Shown: positions 51,286 to 62,304, counted from the first letter of the stretch. The stretch: 64,000 bases of DNA from Rhodanobacter sp. Root480 (GCF_001426645.1 NZ_LMEX01000001.1:1192755-1256754); one strand, 5' to 3'. The notes: a model not told the origin generated them from the letters alone. Made by a program: numbers and translations.

Positions 51286-51336
51286 GTGCGGCCATGGATG
51301 GCCGCTTTTTGACTCTGGCGTTCACGGATGAACGCA
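51286..51336. repeat. Hairpin repeat between cysJ and cysI
   Basis: The core GCGGCCATGGATGGCCGC (51288-51305) is followed by TTTTTGA and then TTCACGGATGAACGC. A near-identical element is at 59366-59414 between sucA and sucB. On the plus strand it looks like an intrinsic terminator; for the minus-strand cys operon the T-run would precede the hairpin. Confidence 0.75.
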
Positions 51337-51347
51337 GAAATAAAACC

Positions 51348-53183
51348 TCAATAGACGTCGCGGGCGTAACGGCCCTGTTGCAGCAAGTCGGCCAACCAGG
51401 CCTTGGCGTCGTCCGCACTGAGACCGCCGTGGACGGAGGCCACGTCGAGCAGCGCTTCGTGCACGTCCTTGGCCATGTGCGCGGAGTCGCCGCAGACATA
51501 CAGGTGGGCGCCTTCGTTCAGCCACGCGTACAACTCGCGGCCGTTCTCGCGCACCCGCTGCTGCACGTACAGCTTCTCGGCCTGATCGCGGGAGAACGCC
51601 AGGTCCAGCCGGTGCAGCGCGCCGCTGCGCAAGGCTTCCTGCCATTCCACCTGGTAGAGGAAGTCCTGCGAGAAATGGCGGTTGCCGAAGAACAGCCAGT
51701 TGCGGCCGCTGGCACCGGCTGCCTGGCGCTCCTGCACGAACGCGCGGAACGGCGCAATGCCGGTGCCCGGGCCGATCATGATCACGTCGCGGCTGCCATC
51801 GGCCGGCAGGCGGAAGCGCTCGTTCTCTTCGATGAACACCGGTACCCGGGCGTCATCATCGGTCGTGGCGAGGAAGGTGGATGCCGCACCGAAGTGCTTG
51901 CTGCCATGCCTTTCGTACTCGACCACGGCCACCGTGAGGTGCACTTCGTCCGGACCGACCAGCTTGGGGCTGGAAGCGATCGAGTACAGCCGCGGGGTCA
52001 TCGGCCGCAACGCGGCGACGAGCTGGTCGGCATCCCACGCGGCGGGGAATTCGCGCAGCAGGTCGATCGGCTGATGGCTTTCCAGCAACGCGGCAAAATC
52101 CGCCTTGTGCTCGGGCTCCAGCACGCGCTGCAGGTCGTGGTTGCCACTGAGGGCGGCATGCGCCGCCAGCAACGGGCGGGTCAAACGGGTGATGTCGCGT
52201 TCCTGGCTCAACCAGCGGGCCAGCGGCAGGCGCTTGCCTTCGTGGGCCACTTCCCGACTGCCGTCGAGCTTCAGCGCCGACAGCCACTGGTCCACCAGTA
52301 CCGGCGGATTGCTGGGCCATACACCGAGGGCGTCGCCCGCTTCGTAACGCAGGCCGGAGCCTTCCAGCGACAACTCCAGATGACGCACGTCGCGGTTGCT
52401 GTCGCGCGACACGATGCGCTGGTTCTCCAGCACTTCGGCGGCGAACGGCTTTTCGCGTGAATGCAACGGGGCCGCGTTGACGGCATGCAACGGGCTGACC
52501 GGGCGCGCAGCCGCCGCGGGTGCACTCAGCGCCTGCTTCACCGTCTCCAGCGCGCCCTGCGACCACGTCGCCGCGGCCGCCTCGAAATCCACGTCAGCCT
52601 CGCCCAGCGCCGCGAACCGGGTCGCACCCAGTTCGGCCAGCCGGGCATCGAGGTCGCGGCTTACCGCGCAGTACTTCGCATAGCTGGAATCGCCCAGGCC
52701 CATCACCGCGAACTTCAGTTGCGGCAGCTTGGGCGCGCGCTTGCCGGCAATGAATTCCATGAAGCCGATCGCGTCATCCGGCGGATCGCCTTCACCCTGG
52801 CTGCTGATCACCACCACCAGGTGACGCTCCTGCGCCAGCTCGCGCAGCGGGTAGGCACCGGCACGCAGCAGCCTGACGCCCAAGCCGGCGGCCTCGGCCT
52901 TGCCGGCGAGCTTTTCCGCCACGCGCTTGGAGTTGCCGGTCTGGCTGCCGTAGACCACGGTCAGCCGCTCGGCCGGGCGCTCGGCCGGCGGCGGGGCATC
53001 GGCAACCACCGCCAGACCGGCGTGGCCGGGAATGCGCGTGGCCAGCGATGCCAGCGCCGCACTATAGGCGGACACCCAGTAGAGATCCGCCGGCGAGAGG
53101 CCGTCGGTCAAACGCGCCAGCAGCGCGAGCCGTTCCTCCCCAAGTGCAGGGGTGGGAAGAATGGGTTTCAACGCAACGTTCAC
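51348..53183 (-). CDS. cysJ: Sulfite reductase [NADPH] flavoprotein alpha-component
   Basis: CysJ passes electrons from NADPH through FAD and FMN to CysI. An N-terminal flavodoxin domain (VVYGSQTGNSKRVAEKLA, about residue 75), an FAD-binding FNR-like region (RLYSIASSP, about 400) and the NADPH-binding GPGTGIAPFRAFVQER (about 468) are in the usual order. The C-terminal YVCGDSAHMAKDVH and terminal Tyr are typical. The 611 residues match E. coli (599). Confidence 0.96.
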   Translation of the reverse strand: MNVALKPILPTPALGEERLALLARLTDGLSPADLYWVSAYSAALASLATRIPGHAGLAVVADAPPPAERPAERLTVVYGSQTGNSKRVAEKLAGKAEAAGLGVRLLRAGAYPLRELAQERHLVVVISSQGEGDPPDDAIGFMEFIAGKRAPKLPQLKFAVMGLGDSSYAKYCAVSRDLDARLAELGATRFAALGEADVDFEAAAATWSQGALETVKQALSAPAAAARPVSPLHAVNAAPLHSREKPFAAEVLENQRIVSRDSNRDVRHLELSLEGSGLRYEAGDALGVWPSNPPVLVDQWLSALKLDGSREVAHEGKRLPLARWLSQERDITRLTRPLLAAHAALSGNHDLQRVLEPEHKADFAALLESHQPIDLLREFPAAWDADQLVAALRPMTPRLYSIASSPKLVGPDEVHLTVAVVEYERHGSKHFGAASTFLATTDDDARVPVFIEENERFRLPADGSRDVIMIGPGTGIAPFRAFVQERQAAGASGRNWLFFGNRHFSQDFLYQVEWQEALRSGALHRLDLAFSRDQAEKLYVQQRVRENGRELYAWLNEGAHLYVCGDSAHMAKDVHEALLDVASVHGGLSADDAKAWLADLLQQGRYARDVY

Positions 53184-53229
53184 GGCGCTTCCTTTTGGAC
53201 GTCTTTACTTCTTGGCGTCCAATCCTAGG

Positions 53230-53271
53230 TACCTGCCGGTATCAGGTAAAAGCATATGTCGGCATGTGCTT
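53230..53271. promoter_or_regulatory. Two inverted repeats upstream of cysJ and the TauE gene
   Basis: TACCTG and CAGGTA (53230-53248) form one dyad; AAGCATATG and CATGTGCTT (53250-53271, one mismatch) form a second directly beside it. They lie in the 159-bp divergent region between cysJ and the exporter gene and are candidates for CysB or another sulfur-responsive regulator. Confidence 0.5.
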
Positions 53272-53342
53272 ATGCCCGCTCTTCATTTCAGCGCAGGCGA
53301 TGACGGTCTGATACTCTCGCCGGCCTCCATCACCAGATATCC

Positions 53343-54092
53343 ATGCCCAATTTCGCCGAGTTGTTCGTCTTCATCGCCGTCGGTGCTTTCGCCCAACTGG
53401 TCGATGGAGCACTGGGCATGGCCTATGGCGTGACCTCGGCCGGGCTGCTGATGGGCCTGGGCGTACCGCCGGTGTCGGCCAGCGCCAGCGTGCATTACGC
53501 GGAAACGTTCACCTGCGGCGCCTCCGGGCTCAGCCACCTGCTGGCTGGCAACGTTCGCCGGCGGCTGTTCCTGGCGCTGGTGATCCCCGGCGTGATCGGC
53601 GCCTTGCTGGGTGCCTACGTGGCGATCAACGTGCCGGCGCACTGGATGCGGGTGGCATTGACGCCGTATCTGCTGGGCATGGGGCTGTTCCTGCTGTTCC
53701 GCGGCACGCGCCCGCCCGGTGACCGCACGGACGTGCCGCGCGGCACGTCGGCCCTGGGTTCGGTCGCCGGCTTCGTGGATGCCATCGGCGGCGGCGGCTG
53801 GAGCGCATTGACCGTCACCGTCCTGCTGGCGCGCGGCTTGCCGCCGCGCGCCGTGATCGGCAGCGTGCACCTGGCCAAGTGCGTGGTCAGCGTGGCGGCC
53901 AGCATCAGCTTCCTGCTCAGCATCGGCACCACCCATCTCACCGCCGTTTTCGGGCTGATCATCGGCGGCGTGCTGGCAGCGCCGTTCGGCGCCGTGTTCA
54001 TCCGCCGCATCCCCGGCCGGCTGGCCACCTATCTCGCCGGTTTCGCCGTGCTGGCGCTGGGCTTGCACAATGCGTTCCGGCTGCTTGTCTGA
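53343..54092 (+). CDS. Sulfite exporter TauE/SafE family membrane protein
   Basis: The 249-residue protein has about seven to eight hydrophobic spans and the family repeat pattern (FAQLVDGALGMAYGVTSAGLLMGLGVPP near the start; GFVDAIGGGGWSALTVTVLLARGLPP in the middle). Family members export sulfite, sulfoacetate or other organosulfur anions. Its position divergent from cysJIH suggests sulfite or sulfide efflux or sulfate-related import, an inference. Confidence 0.88.
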   Translation: MPNFAELFVFIAVGAFAQLVDGALGMAYGVTSAGLLMGLGVPPVSASASVHYAETFTCGASGLSHLLAGNVRRRLFLALVIPGVIGALLGAYVAINVPAHWMRVALTPYLLGMGLFLLFRGTRPPGDRTDVPRGTSALGSVAGFVDAIGGGGWSALTVTVLLARGLPPRAVIGSVHLAKCVVSVAASISFLLSIGTTHLTAVFGLIIGGVLAAPFGAVFIRRIPGRLATYLAGFAVLALGLHNAFRLLV

Positions 54093-54116
54093 GCATCCAG
54101 CATCTACAATGGCCGG

Positions 54117-55310
54117 ATGACCCCGAACCCAACTTTCCCCATCGAAGTCCGCGGCAGCGCAAGCCAGCCGCTGGGCATGAGCCCGACCCGGTTCCTGCGC
54201 GATTACTGGCAGAAACGGCCCCTGCTGATCCGCGGTGCCTTTCCGGATTTCGAACCGCCGCTGCAGCCGGATGACCTGGCCGGCCTGGCCTGCGAGCCGG
54301 CCGCGCTGGCACGGCTGATCGTGCATGACCCCAAGCGCGACCGCTGGCATGTCAATTCGGGCCCGCTGAGCGAAGCCGATTTCGCCCGCACTCCGGACAG
54401 CCACTGGACCTTGCTGGTGCAGGACGTGGACAAATGGGACGCCGACGTGGCGCGCCTGCTGGAGCCTTTCAGCTTCCTGCCAAGCTGGCGCGTGGACGAC
54501 GTCATGGTGTCGTACGCCGAGCCCGAGGGTGGCGTCGGTGCCCATGTGGACCAATATGACGTGTTCCTGCTGCAGGGGCTGGGCCAGCGCCATTGGGCGA
54601 TCAGCGACGATCCGCTGGCACCGAAGGCGTTCCGCCCCGACGTGGAACTGAAACAGCTGGCGGTATTCGAGCCGACACACGAATGGCTGCTGCAACCGGG
54701 CGACATGCTGTACCTGCCGCCGGGCGTGCCGCACGACGGCATCGCGTTCGGCGGGCCATGCATGACGTTCTCGGTGGGCATGCGCGCGCCTTCCCAGGCG
54801 GAAATGACCGGCGACCTGGCCGACTACATCGCCGACCTGCTGCCGGACGAGCTGCGCTACGCCGATCCCGACCTGAAACCGGCGCGCGCCACCGGAGAGA
54901 TCGATCGCGCCGCCCTCGCGCGCATCGGCGACGCCCTGCCGTTCGCCGCCGCGCTGGATGAAACCCTGCTGCGCGACTGGTTCGGGCGCTTCATCACGCG
55001 CTACCGCAACGCACAGGTGGTGGCCCCGCTGGAGCGACCGCTGACCGAGGCCGCGCTGAAGAAGCAGCTCGCCGCGGGCGCCAGCCTGTTGCGCCACCCG
55101 TGGTCGCGGCTGGCCTGGAGCCAGGGCAAGGGCAGCTGCACGCTGTATGTCAGCGGCCAGGCCCATGCCGCTTCGCCGGCGCTGGCGCAGGCCTTGTGCG
55201 AACAGCGCGCATGGCAGCCTTCCGGACCGCTCGACGAGCTGGAACTGGACCTGCTGCGCACGCTGGTGAACGAGGGTCATTTGCTGCCGCGCAAGTCGCG
55301 CCGTCAATGA
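54117..55310 (+). CDS. roxA: Ribosomal protein arginine hydroxylase RoxA (YcfD), cupin 4 family
   Basis: RoxA is a 2-oxoglutarate/Fe(II) JmjC-type oxygenase that hydroxylates an arginine of ribosomal protein L16. The iron site H-x-D is in GAHVDQYDVFLLQG near residue 142, with the distal His in LPPGVPHDGIAFG near 205. The N-terminal SPTRFLRDYWQKRPLLIRGAF is typical. A C-terminal winged helix follows. The 397 residues fit the family. It overlaps the next gene by four bases. Confidence 0.92.
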   Translation: MTPNPTFPIEVRGSASQPLGMSPTRFLRDYWQKRPLLIRGAFPDFEPPLQPDDLAGLACEPAALARLIVHDPKRDRWHVNSGPLSEADFARTPDSHWTLLVQDVDKWDADVARLLEPFSFLPSWRVDDVMVSYAEPEGGVGAHVDQYDVFLLQGLGQRHWAISDDPLAPKAFRPDVELKQLAVFEPTHEWLLQPGDMLYLPPGVPHDGIAFGGPCMTFSVGMRAPSQAEMTGDLADYIADLLPDELRYADPDLKPARATGEIDRAALARIGDALPFAAALDETLLRDWFGRFITRYRNAQVVAPLERPLTEAALKKQLAAGASLLRHPWSRLAWSQGKGSCTLYVSGQAHAASPALAQALCEQRAWQPSGPLDELELDLLRTLVNEGHLLPRKSRRQ

Positions 55311-56257
55311 AGCTCCAGCATTTCCACGTCGAAGCCGCCGATTGGGCCCGCGAGGCGCAACGCACCGACCTGCTCGCCCTGCGCCACGAAGTATTCGTGC
55401 AGGAACAGGGCGTACCCGAGGCACTGGAACGCGACGACCTGGATGCGCACTGCCACCACGTGCTGGCCCGTGACGACGACGGCCAGCCGATCGGATGTGG
55501 CCGACTGACCCCGCAACACAAGATCGGCCGCATGGCCGTGCGCCAGGCCTGGCGCGGCCAGGGCGTGGGCGCCGCGATGCTGCGCGAGCTGGTCGAGAAA
55601 GCGCGTGCGCTGGGCTGGCCCGAAGTGAGCCTGGGGGCGCAGCTGCCCGCCATCGGGTTCTACGAACGGCAGGGGTTCAGCGCGCACGGCGAGGTATTCG
55701 ACGACGCCGGTATCGCGCACCGCGCCATGCGGCTTTCGCTGTCCGCCACGAAACGCCCCGACAGGCCGCACAAGGCGACCGAAGCACTGCCGGCGACCAC
55801 CCGCGTCGAGCTGGCCCTGGCGCGCCTGCAATTGCTGCGGGATGCGCACCACCGCGTGGAGTTGTACGCGCCCCTGCTGCCCGTCGATATCTACGCCAGC
55901 GATGACGAGCTGGAGCAATGGCGCCGACTGGCCCTGTCCGGCCGCAATGCCCGGATCCGCATCGTGCTGCATGACCCAGCCGCGGCCTTGCGTGACGACC
56001 ACCGCCTGATTGCACTGGCCCAACGCCTGCCCAGCGCGATGCACATCCGCACCCCGCTGGAGGATGCCGACCTGACCTACGGTTCGTCCTATCTGCTCAA
56101 CGACGTCGGCGGCTACCTGCTGCTGCCCGACGCCGCGCGCCCGCCCGGTCGTGGCGCACGCCATGACCGTGTGGCGCAGGCGCCCTTGCGGCAGCATTTC
56201 GACCATGCGTGGGACCGCTCCGCGCCCGCCAGCATGCTGCAGATACTCGACATATGA
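55307..56257 (+). CDS. GNAT acetyltransferase fused to a conserved C-terminal domain
   Basis: Residues about 1-145 are a GNAT/ElaA-type domain: LRHEVFVQEQGVPEALERDD, then the acetyl-CoA loop AVRQAWRGQGVGAAML. Residues about 160-316 form a second domain (ELALARLQLLRDAHHRVELYAPLLPVDIY, DAELTYGSSYL-like, ending HFDHAWDRS), seen alone or fused in Xanthomonadales and related to phospholipase D-like or DUF-type proteins; its role is unknown. ATG 55307 overlaps the roxA stop, so the pair is one operon. Confidence 0.8.
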   Translation: MKLQHFHVEAADWAREAQRTDLLALRHEVFVQEQGVPEALERDDLDAHCHHVLARDDDGQPIGCGRLTPQHKIGRMAVRQAWRGQGVGAAMLRELVEKARALGWPEVSLGAQLPAIGFYERQGFSAHGEVFDDAGIAHRAMRLSLSATKRPDRPHKATEALPATTRVELALARLQLLRDAHHRVELYAPLLPVDIYASDDELEQWRRLALSGRNARIRIVLHDPAAALRDDHRLIALAQRLPSAMHIRTPLEDADLTYGSSYLLNDVGGYLLLPDAARPPGRGARHDRVAQAPLRQHFDHAWDRSAPASMLQILDI

Positions 56258-56397
56258 ACGCCCACTGGCCAAGGTGATGTGGCAGCGGCATATCGTTTCC
56301 TACACGTGCGCCGGCGCAAACTGCGCGGGTATTGCCACGATGGCCGATGACCCGGCGCAGATGCCCGCCGGATGACCGCGTGGTGAGACTTTTGCGG

Positions 56398-56428
56398 TTG
56401 TCCTGCCGACGTGACGGAGGGCTATAAT
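56398..56428 (+). promoter_or_regulatory. Predicted sucA promoter
   Basis: A perfect TATAAT is at 56423-56428, with TTGTCC at 56398-56403; the 19-bp spacing is longer than ideal. It lies about 80 bp before the proposed sucA start and argues against using the GTG at 56411. Confidence 0.5.
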
Positions 56429-56506
56429 TATAGGAATTGCCGCCAGCCATCATCCCCATCGATCAGAACGGTGGCTGCAAGCATCTCTTCCCCAACCGGT
56501 GGTGAC

Positions 56507-59353
56507 GTGAGCAAGAACCTGATCCGCGAATTTCTGGAATCATCGCAACTCGCCGGCGGCAACGCCGACTACGTCGAGGCGCTGTACGACGCCTGGCTCG
56601 CCGATGCGTCCTCGGTGCCTGAGCAGTGGGCCGGCTATTTCGACACGTTCAAGGGACGCGAGGCGGGCGATGTTTCCCCACGCGCCGCCATTGCCCGCAT
56701 CGAGGCCGCGCAAAAACAGCGCCACTTCAGTGGAAACGCAGGCCCCTCGACACAGTCCGACGGACACCCGAGCAAGCAGGCCGGCGTCCTGCGCCTGCTT
56801 ACCGCCTACCGCTCACGCGGCCATCTGGCAGCCGACCTCGACCCGCTGGGGCTTACCGAGCGGATGCCGGCACCGGATCTGGGGCTGGCCTTTCACGGCC
56901 TGGCCGAATCCGACCTCGACACTGAATTCGATTGCGGCACCTACGCCGGCGGCGGCCAGCGGCTGAAGCTGGGCGAACTGCTGGCGCGCCTGAAAAAGGT
57001 CTACGCCGGCACGGTCGGCGCCGAGTTCATGCACATCAGCAACCACGAGCAGCGCAACTGGGTTTACACCCGGCTCGAAAAGGCCAACGGCAGCGCGGGC
57101 CTGGATGCCGAAGGCAAGCGCCTGGTGCTGGCCGAACTCACCGCCGCCGACGGGCTCGAGCGCTACCTGCACACGAAATACGTGGGCCAGAAGCGCTTTT
57201 CGCTGGAAGGCGGCGACAGCCTGATCCCGCTGCTGAACGACGTGGTGCGCTCCTCCGGCGACAACGGCATCAAGGAAATGGTGGTGGGCATGGCCCATCG
57301 CGGCCGCCTCAACGTGCTGGTCAATATCCTGGGCAAGCCGCCGAAGATGTTGTTCAACGAATTCGAGGGCAAGTTCGAGCACGCCGACGACCCCTCCTAC
57401 TCGGGCGACGTGAAGTACCACATGGGTTTCTCCGCCGACGTCAAGACGCCCAAGGGTGGCTTGCACGTGGCGCTGGCGTTCAACCCGTCGCATCTGGAGA
57501 TCGTCAACCCGGTGGTCGCCGGCTCGGTGCATGCGCGCCAGATCCGCCGCCGCGACACCATGCACCAGCTGTCCATGGCGGTGCTGATCCACGGCGACGC
57601 CGCGTTCGCCGGCCAGGGCGTGAACATGGAGTTGTTCAACATGTCGCAGGCCCGCGGCTTCAAGATCGGCGGCAGCCTGCACGTGGTGATCAACAACCAG
57701 GTCGGCTTCACCACATCCAACCCGCAGGATGCTCGCTCCACCATGTACTGCACCGACCTGGCCAAGATGGTCAATGCGCCGGTGTTCCATGTGAACGGCG
57801 ACGATCCCGAAGCGGTGATTGAAGTCACCCGCCTGGCCTACGAATTCCGCAAGACCTTCCGCAAGGACGTGGTGATCGACCTGGTCTGCTACCGCCGCCA
57901 CGGCCACAACGAGGCGGACGAGCCGGCGGCCACGCAGCCGGTGATGTACCAGATCATCCGCAAGCGCAAACCCACCCGCGAGCTGTACGCGCAGCAGCTG
58001 GTGAAGGAAGGCGTGATCGCCGAAGGCGACGGGCAGAAGATGTTCGACGCCTACCGGGGCCAGCTGGAGGCCGGCGACACCGTCGCCAACCTCGATCCCG
58101 ACGCCGCGCACAGCAATATCGTGGACTGGTCGCGCTTCATCGGCGGCAAGTTGACCACCCCCGCCGACACCACGGTGCCGAAGAAGAAACTGCAGGAACT
58201 GCTGGCGAAGATCCTGGATGTGCCCAAGGACATCACCTTGCAGGGTCGCGTGGCGAAGATCTACGACGATCGACGCAAGATGGCCGCCGGCGAACTTCCC
58301 GCCGACTGGGGCTTCGCCGAAAACCTGGCCTACGCCACCCTGATCGACGGCGGCAGCGAGATGCGCCTGGTGGGCCAGGATTCCGGCCGCGGCACCTTCT
58401 TCCACCGCCATGCCGTGCTGCACGACCAGAAGGACGGCCACACCTACATGCCGCTGGCCAACGTGCGCGCCGGTGCCGACGTGGAAATCATCGACTCGCT
58501 GCTCAGCGAGGAAGCGGTGATGGCGTTCGAATACGGCCACTCCACCACCGACCCGGACACGCTCAGCATCTGGGAGGCGCAGTTCGGCGATTTCGCCAAC
58601 GGTGCGCAGGTGGTGATCGACCAGTTCATCAGCTCCGGCGAAGCGAAGTGGAACCGCCTCTGTGGCCTGGTGCTGCTGCTGCCGCACGGCTACGAAGGCC
58701 AGGGCCCGGAGCACTCCTCCGCTCGCCTGGAGCGCTTCCTTCAGATGTGCGCGATGGAGAACATGCAGGTCTGCGTGCCGACCACGCCGGCGCAGGATTT
58801 CCACATGATCCGGCGCCAGATGCTGCGCCCGGTGCGCAAGCCGCTGGTCGTGATGACGCCCAAGTCGCTGCTGCGGCACAAGCTGGCGGTGTCTACGCTG
58901 GACGAGCTGGCCAACGGCAGCTTCCAGCTGGTGATCGGCGAACACCGCAAGCTGGCCGCCAAGAAGGTCAAGCGCGTGGTGTTCTGCTCGGGCAAGGTCT
59001 ATTACGACCTGCTGGAATCGGCGGAAGCGAAGAAGCTGGCCGACGTCGCTATCGTGCGTGTCGAGCAGCTGTATCCGTTCCCGCGGGACGAGGTCAGCGC
59101 CGAGCTGGAGAAATACCCGGCCGCCAAGGAAGTGGTGTGGTGCCAGGAAGAGCCGATGAACCAGGGCGCCTGGTTCCAGATTCGCCACCACCTGCAAGCC
59201 TGCAGCGGTGCGAACCACAGCCTTTCGTACGCGGGCCGCGCGCGCCTGCCAGCACCGGCGGCCGGCCACCTCAACACCCATGCCGCCGAACAGGCGGCGT
59301 TGGTCGAGCAGGCGCTGATCGAACCGGTCGGCACCGACCATTCCGCAGAATAG
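56507..59353 (+). CDS. sucA: 2-oxoglutarate dehydrogenase E1 component
   Basis: SucA is the thiamine-diphosphate decarboxylase of the 2-oxoglutarate dehydrogenase complex. The N-terminal E2-binding segment (FLESSQLAGGNADYVEALYDAWLADASSVPEQW in part), GMAHRGRLNVLVN (about residue 262), the ThDP motif (INNQVGFTTSNP, DPEAVIEV) and the transketolase-like C-terminal half (GTFFHRHAVLHDQ) are all present. A GTG at 56507 (VSKNLIREF) is proposed as start, giving 948 residues. It heads sucA-sucB-lpd. Confidence 0.95.
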   Translation: MSKNLIREFLESSQLAGGNADYVEALYDAWLADASSVPEQWAGYFDTFKGREAGDVSPRAAIARIEAAQKQRHFSGNAGPSTQSDGHPSKQAGVLRLLTAYRSRGHLAADLDPLGLTERMPAPDLGLAFHGLAESDLDTEFDCGTYAGGGQRLKLGELLARLKKVYAGTVGAEFMHISNHEQRNWVYTRLEKANGSAGLDAEGKRLVLAELTAADGLERYLHTKYVGQKRFSLEGGDSLIPLLNDVVRSSGDNGIKEMVVGMAHRGRLNVLVNILGKPPKMLFNEFEGKFEHADDPSYSGDVKYHMGFSADVKTPKGGLHVALAFNPSHLEIVNPVVAGSVHARQIRRRDTMHQLSMAVLIHGDAAFAGQGVNMELFNMSQARGFKIGGSLHVVINNQVGFTTSNPQDARSTMYCTDLAKMVNAPVFHVNGDDPEAVIEVTRLAYEFRKTFRKDVVIDLVCYRRHGHNEADEPAATQPVMYQIIRKRKPTRELYAQQLVKEGVIAEGDGQKMFDAYRGQLEAGDTVANLDPDAAHSNIVDWSRFIGGKLTTPADTTVPKKKLQELLAKILDVPKDITLQGRVAKIYDDRRKMAAGELPADWGFAENLAYATLIDGGSEMRLVGQDSGRGTFFHRHAVLHDQKDGHTYMPLANVRAGADVEIIDSLLSEEAVMAFEYGHSTTDPDTLSIWEAQFGDFANGAQVVIDQFISSGEAKWNRLCGLVLLLPHGYEGQGPEHSSARLERFLQMCAMENMQVCVPTTPAQDFHMIRRQMLRPVRKPLVVMTPKSLLRHKLAVSTLDELANGSFQLVIGEHRKLAAKKVKRVVFCSGKVYYDLLESAEAKKLADVAIVRVEQLYPFPRDEVSAELEKYPAAKEVVWCQEEPMNQGAWFQIRHHLQACSGANHSLSYAGRARLPAPAAGHLNTHAAEQAALVEQALIEPVGTDHSAE

Positions 59354-59365
59354 ACTTCCTGGATA

Positions 59366-59414
59366 GTGCGGCCACGGATGGCCGCTTTTGATTTTGCGCC
59401 CACGGATGAGCGCA
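59366..59414. repeat. Hairpin repeat between sucA and sucB
   Basis: GCGGCCACGGATGGCCGC (59368-59385) is followed by TTTTGATTTT and CCCACGGATGAGCGCA. It is the second copy of the element at 51286. In this orientation it reads like an intrinsic terminator inside the suc operon and could attenuate or process the transcript. Confidence 0.75.
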
Positions 59415-59436
59415 CTCACTCAAGAGCCCTTTTCTC

Positions 59437-60654
59437 ATGTCCATCGAACTCAAAGTCCCCGTTCTGCCCGAGTCCGTCTCCGACGCCACCATCGCCGCCT
59501 GGCACAAGAAAGCCGGCGACGCGGTGAAACGCGACGAGAACCTGGTCGACCTCGAAACCGACAAGGTGGTGCTGGAAGTCCCTGCGCCGGTCGATGGCGT
59601 GCTGAAGGAAATCCGCCACGACGTGGGCGACACGGTGAACAGCGAGCAGGTCATCGCGATCATCGAGGAAGGCGCCGCGGCCGCGGCCGCCGCACCGGCG
59701 CCGGCTGCTGCTCCGGCTGCCGCTGCTCCTGCTCCCGCGCCTGCCGCCGCGGCACCCGCCCCGGCGGCGTCGAAGGCCGCCGCCGAGCTTTCGCCTGCCG
59801 CGCAGCGCGTCGCTACCGAGAACAAGGTCGACACCTCCGCCATCGCCGGCACCGGCCGCGACGGCCGCATCATCAAGGAAGACGTGGTCAACGCCGGCTC
59901 GCGCCCTGCCGCGGCTCCCGCCGCCGCGCCGGCAGCGAAGCCGACCCCGGGTTCGCGCCCGGAAGAGCGCGTGCCGATGACCCGCATGCGCCTGCGCATC
60001 GCCGAGCGACTGATGCAGTCGAAGAACTCCATCGCCATGCTCACCTCGTTCAACGAGGTGAACCTCAGCGAAGTGGTGAAGATGCGCAAATCGCTGGGCG
60101 AGGCTTTCCAGAAGGAAAACGGCATCAAGCTCGGCTTCATGAGCTTCTTCGTGAAAGCCGCCGCCGAAGCGCTGAAGCGCTACCCGTACGTCAACGCCTC
60201 GGTTGACGGCAACGACGTGATCTACCACGGCTACCAGGACATCTCGATCGCCGTGTCCACCGACAAGGGCCTGGTCACGCCGGTACTGCGCGACGTGCAG
60301 GACATGAGCTTCGCCGACATCGAGAAAGGCATTGCCGAATACGCAAAGAAGGCGCGCGACAACAAGCTCAGCCTGGACGACCTGCAGGGCGGCACCTTCA
60401 CCATCACCAACGGCGGCACCTTCGGCTCGCTGCTGTCCACCCCGATCGTGAACCCGCCGCAGAGCGCCATCCTGGGCATGCACACGATCAAGGAACGCGC
60501 CATCGTCGAGAACGGCCAGATCATTGCCGCACCGATGATGTACATCGCGATCAGCTACGACCACCGCATCATCGACGGCAAGGACGCCGTGCTGTTCCTG
60601 GTCGACATCAAGAACCAGCTGGAGAATCCGCAGAGGATGTTGCTGGGGCTCTGA
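59437..60654 (+). CDS. sucB: Dihydrolipoyl succinyltransferase, E2 of 2-oxoglutarate dehydrogenase
   Basis: SucB moves the succinyl group to CoA and forms the complex core. A lipoyl domain (lysine in [10 protein letters not shown], about residue 44) is followed by an Ala/Pro-rich swinging linker (about 80-115), the E3-binding domain ([20 protein letters not shown], about 120-155) and the catalytic domain ending in [13 protein letters not shown] with the HRxxDG motif near 376. The 405 residues are normal. Confidence 0.96.
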   Translation: MSIELKVPVLPESVSDATIAAWHKKAGDAVKRDENLVDLETDKVVLEVPAPVDGVLKEIRHDVGDTVNSEQVIAIIEEGAAAAAAAPAPAAAPAAAAPAPAPAAAAPAPAASKAAAELSPAAQRVATENKVDTSAIAGTGRDGRIIKEDVVNAGSRPAAAPAAAPAAKPTPGSRPEERVPMTRMRLRIAERLMQSKNSIAMLTSFNEVNLSEVVKMRKSLGEAFQKENGIKLGFMSFFVKAAAEALKRYPYVNASVDGNDVIYHGYQDISIAVSTDKGLVTPVLRDVQDMSFADIEKGIAEYAKKARDNKLSLDDLQGGTFTITNGGTFGSLLSTPIVNPPQSAILGMHTIKERAIVENGQIIAAPMMYIAISYDHRIIDGKDAVLFLVDIKNQLENPQRMLLGL

Positions 60655-60660
60655 CGAGCC

Positions 60661-60753
60661 CGGGAATCGGGAATGGGGAATCGGGAATCGTCAAAGCGAA
60701 GCCTGCCCTGCCCCAACGATTCCCTATTCCCTACTCCCGATTCCCTATTCCCG
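60661..60753. repeat. GGGAATCGG-type inverted repeat between sucB and lpd
   Basis: The left part is made of direct copies of CGGGAATCGGGAATGGG; the right part (60716-60753) is its inverted counterpart with CCCTATTCCC units. Together they can form a long imperfect stem. The same short direct units repeat inside each arm. No promoter is evident, so lpd depends on read-through or on a site within the repeat. Confidence 0.8.
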
Positions 60754-60756
60754 TGA

Positions 60757-62190
<1,434 letters not shown>

Positions 62191-62208
62191 GCGCTCGCGC
62201 AAATCAAC

Positions 62209-62248
62209 ACGGCCCGCTCGTGGCGACATGGGCGGGCCGTCTCGTTTT
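62209..62248 (+). terminator. Intrinsic terminator after lpd
   Basis: ACGGCCCGC and GCGGGCCGT form a perfect 9-bp stem around a 14-base loop, followed by CTCGTTTT. It closes the sucA-sucB-lpd operon. Confidence 0.75.
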
Positions 62249-62304
62249 CAGAAAAAACCGTTCCGGGTTTCAGCCGGACCCAAGCTGATTGAGGTTCCAG
62301 AAAC

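Noticed and set aside
56411..56506. N-terminal extension of sucA from the GTG at 56411
   Set aside because: A TATAAT box at 56423-56428 lies inside it, and homologous sequence begins near SKNLIREF.
56813..59419. 868-codon minus-strand frame opposite sucA
   Set aside because: Shadow of sucA; composition is His/Val/Gln-rich without a fold.
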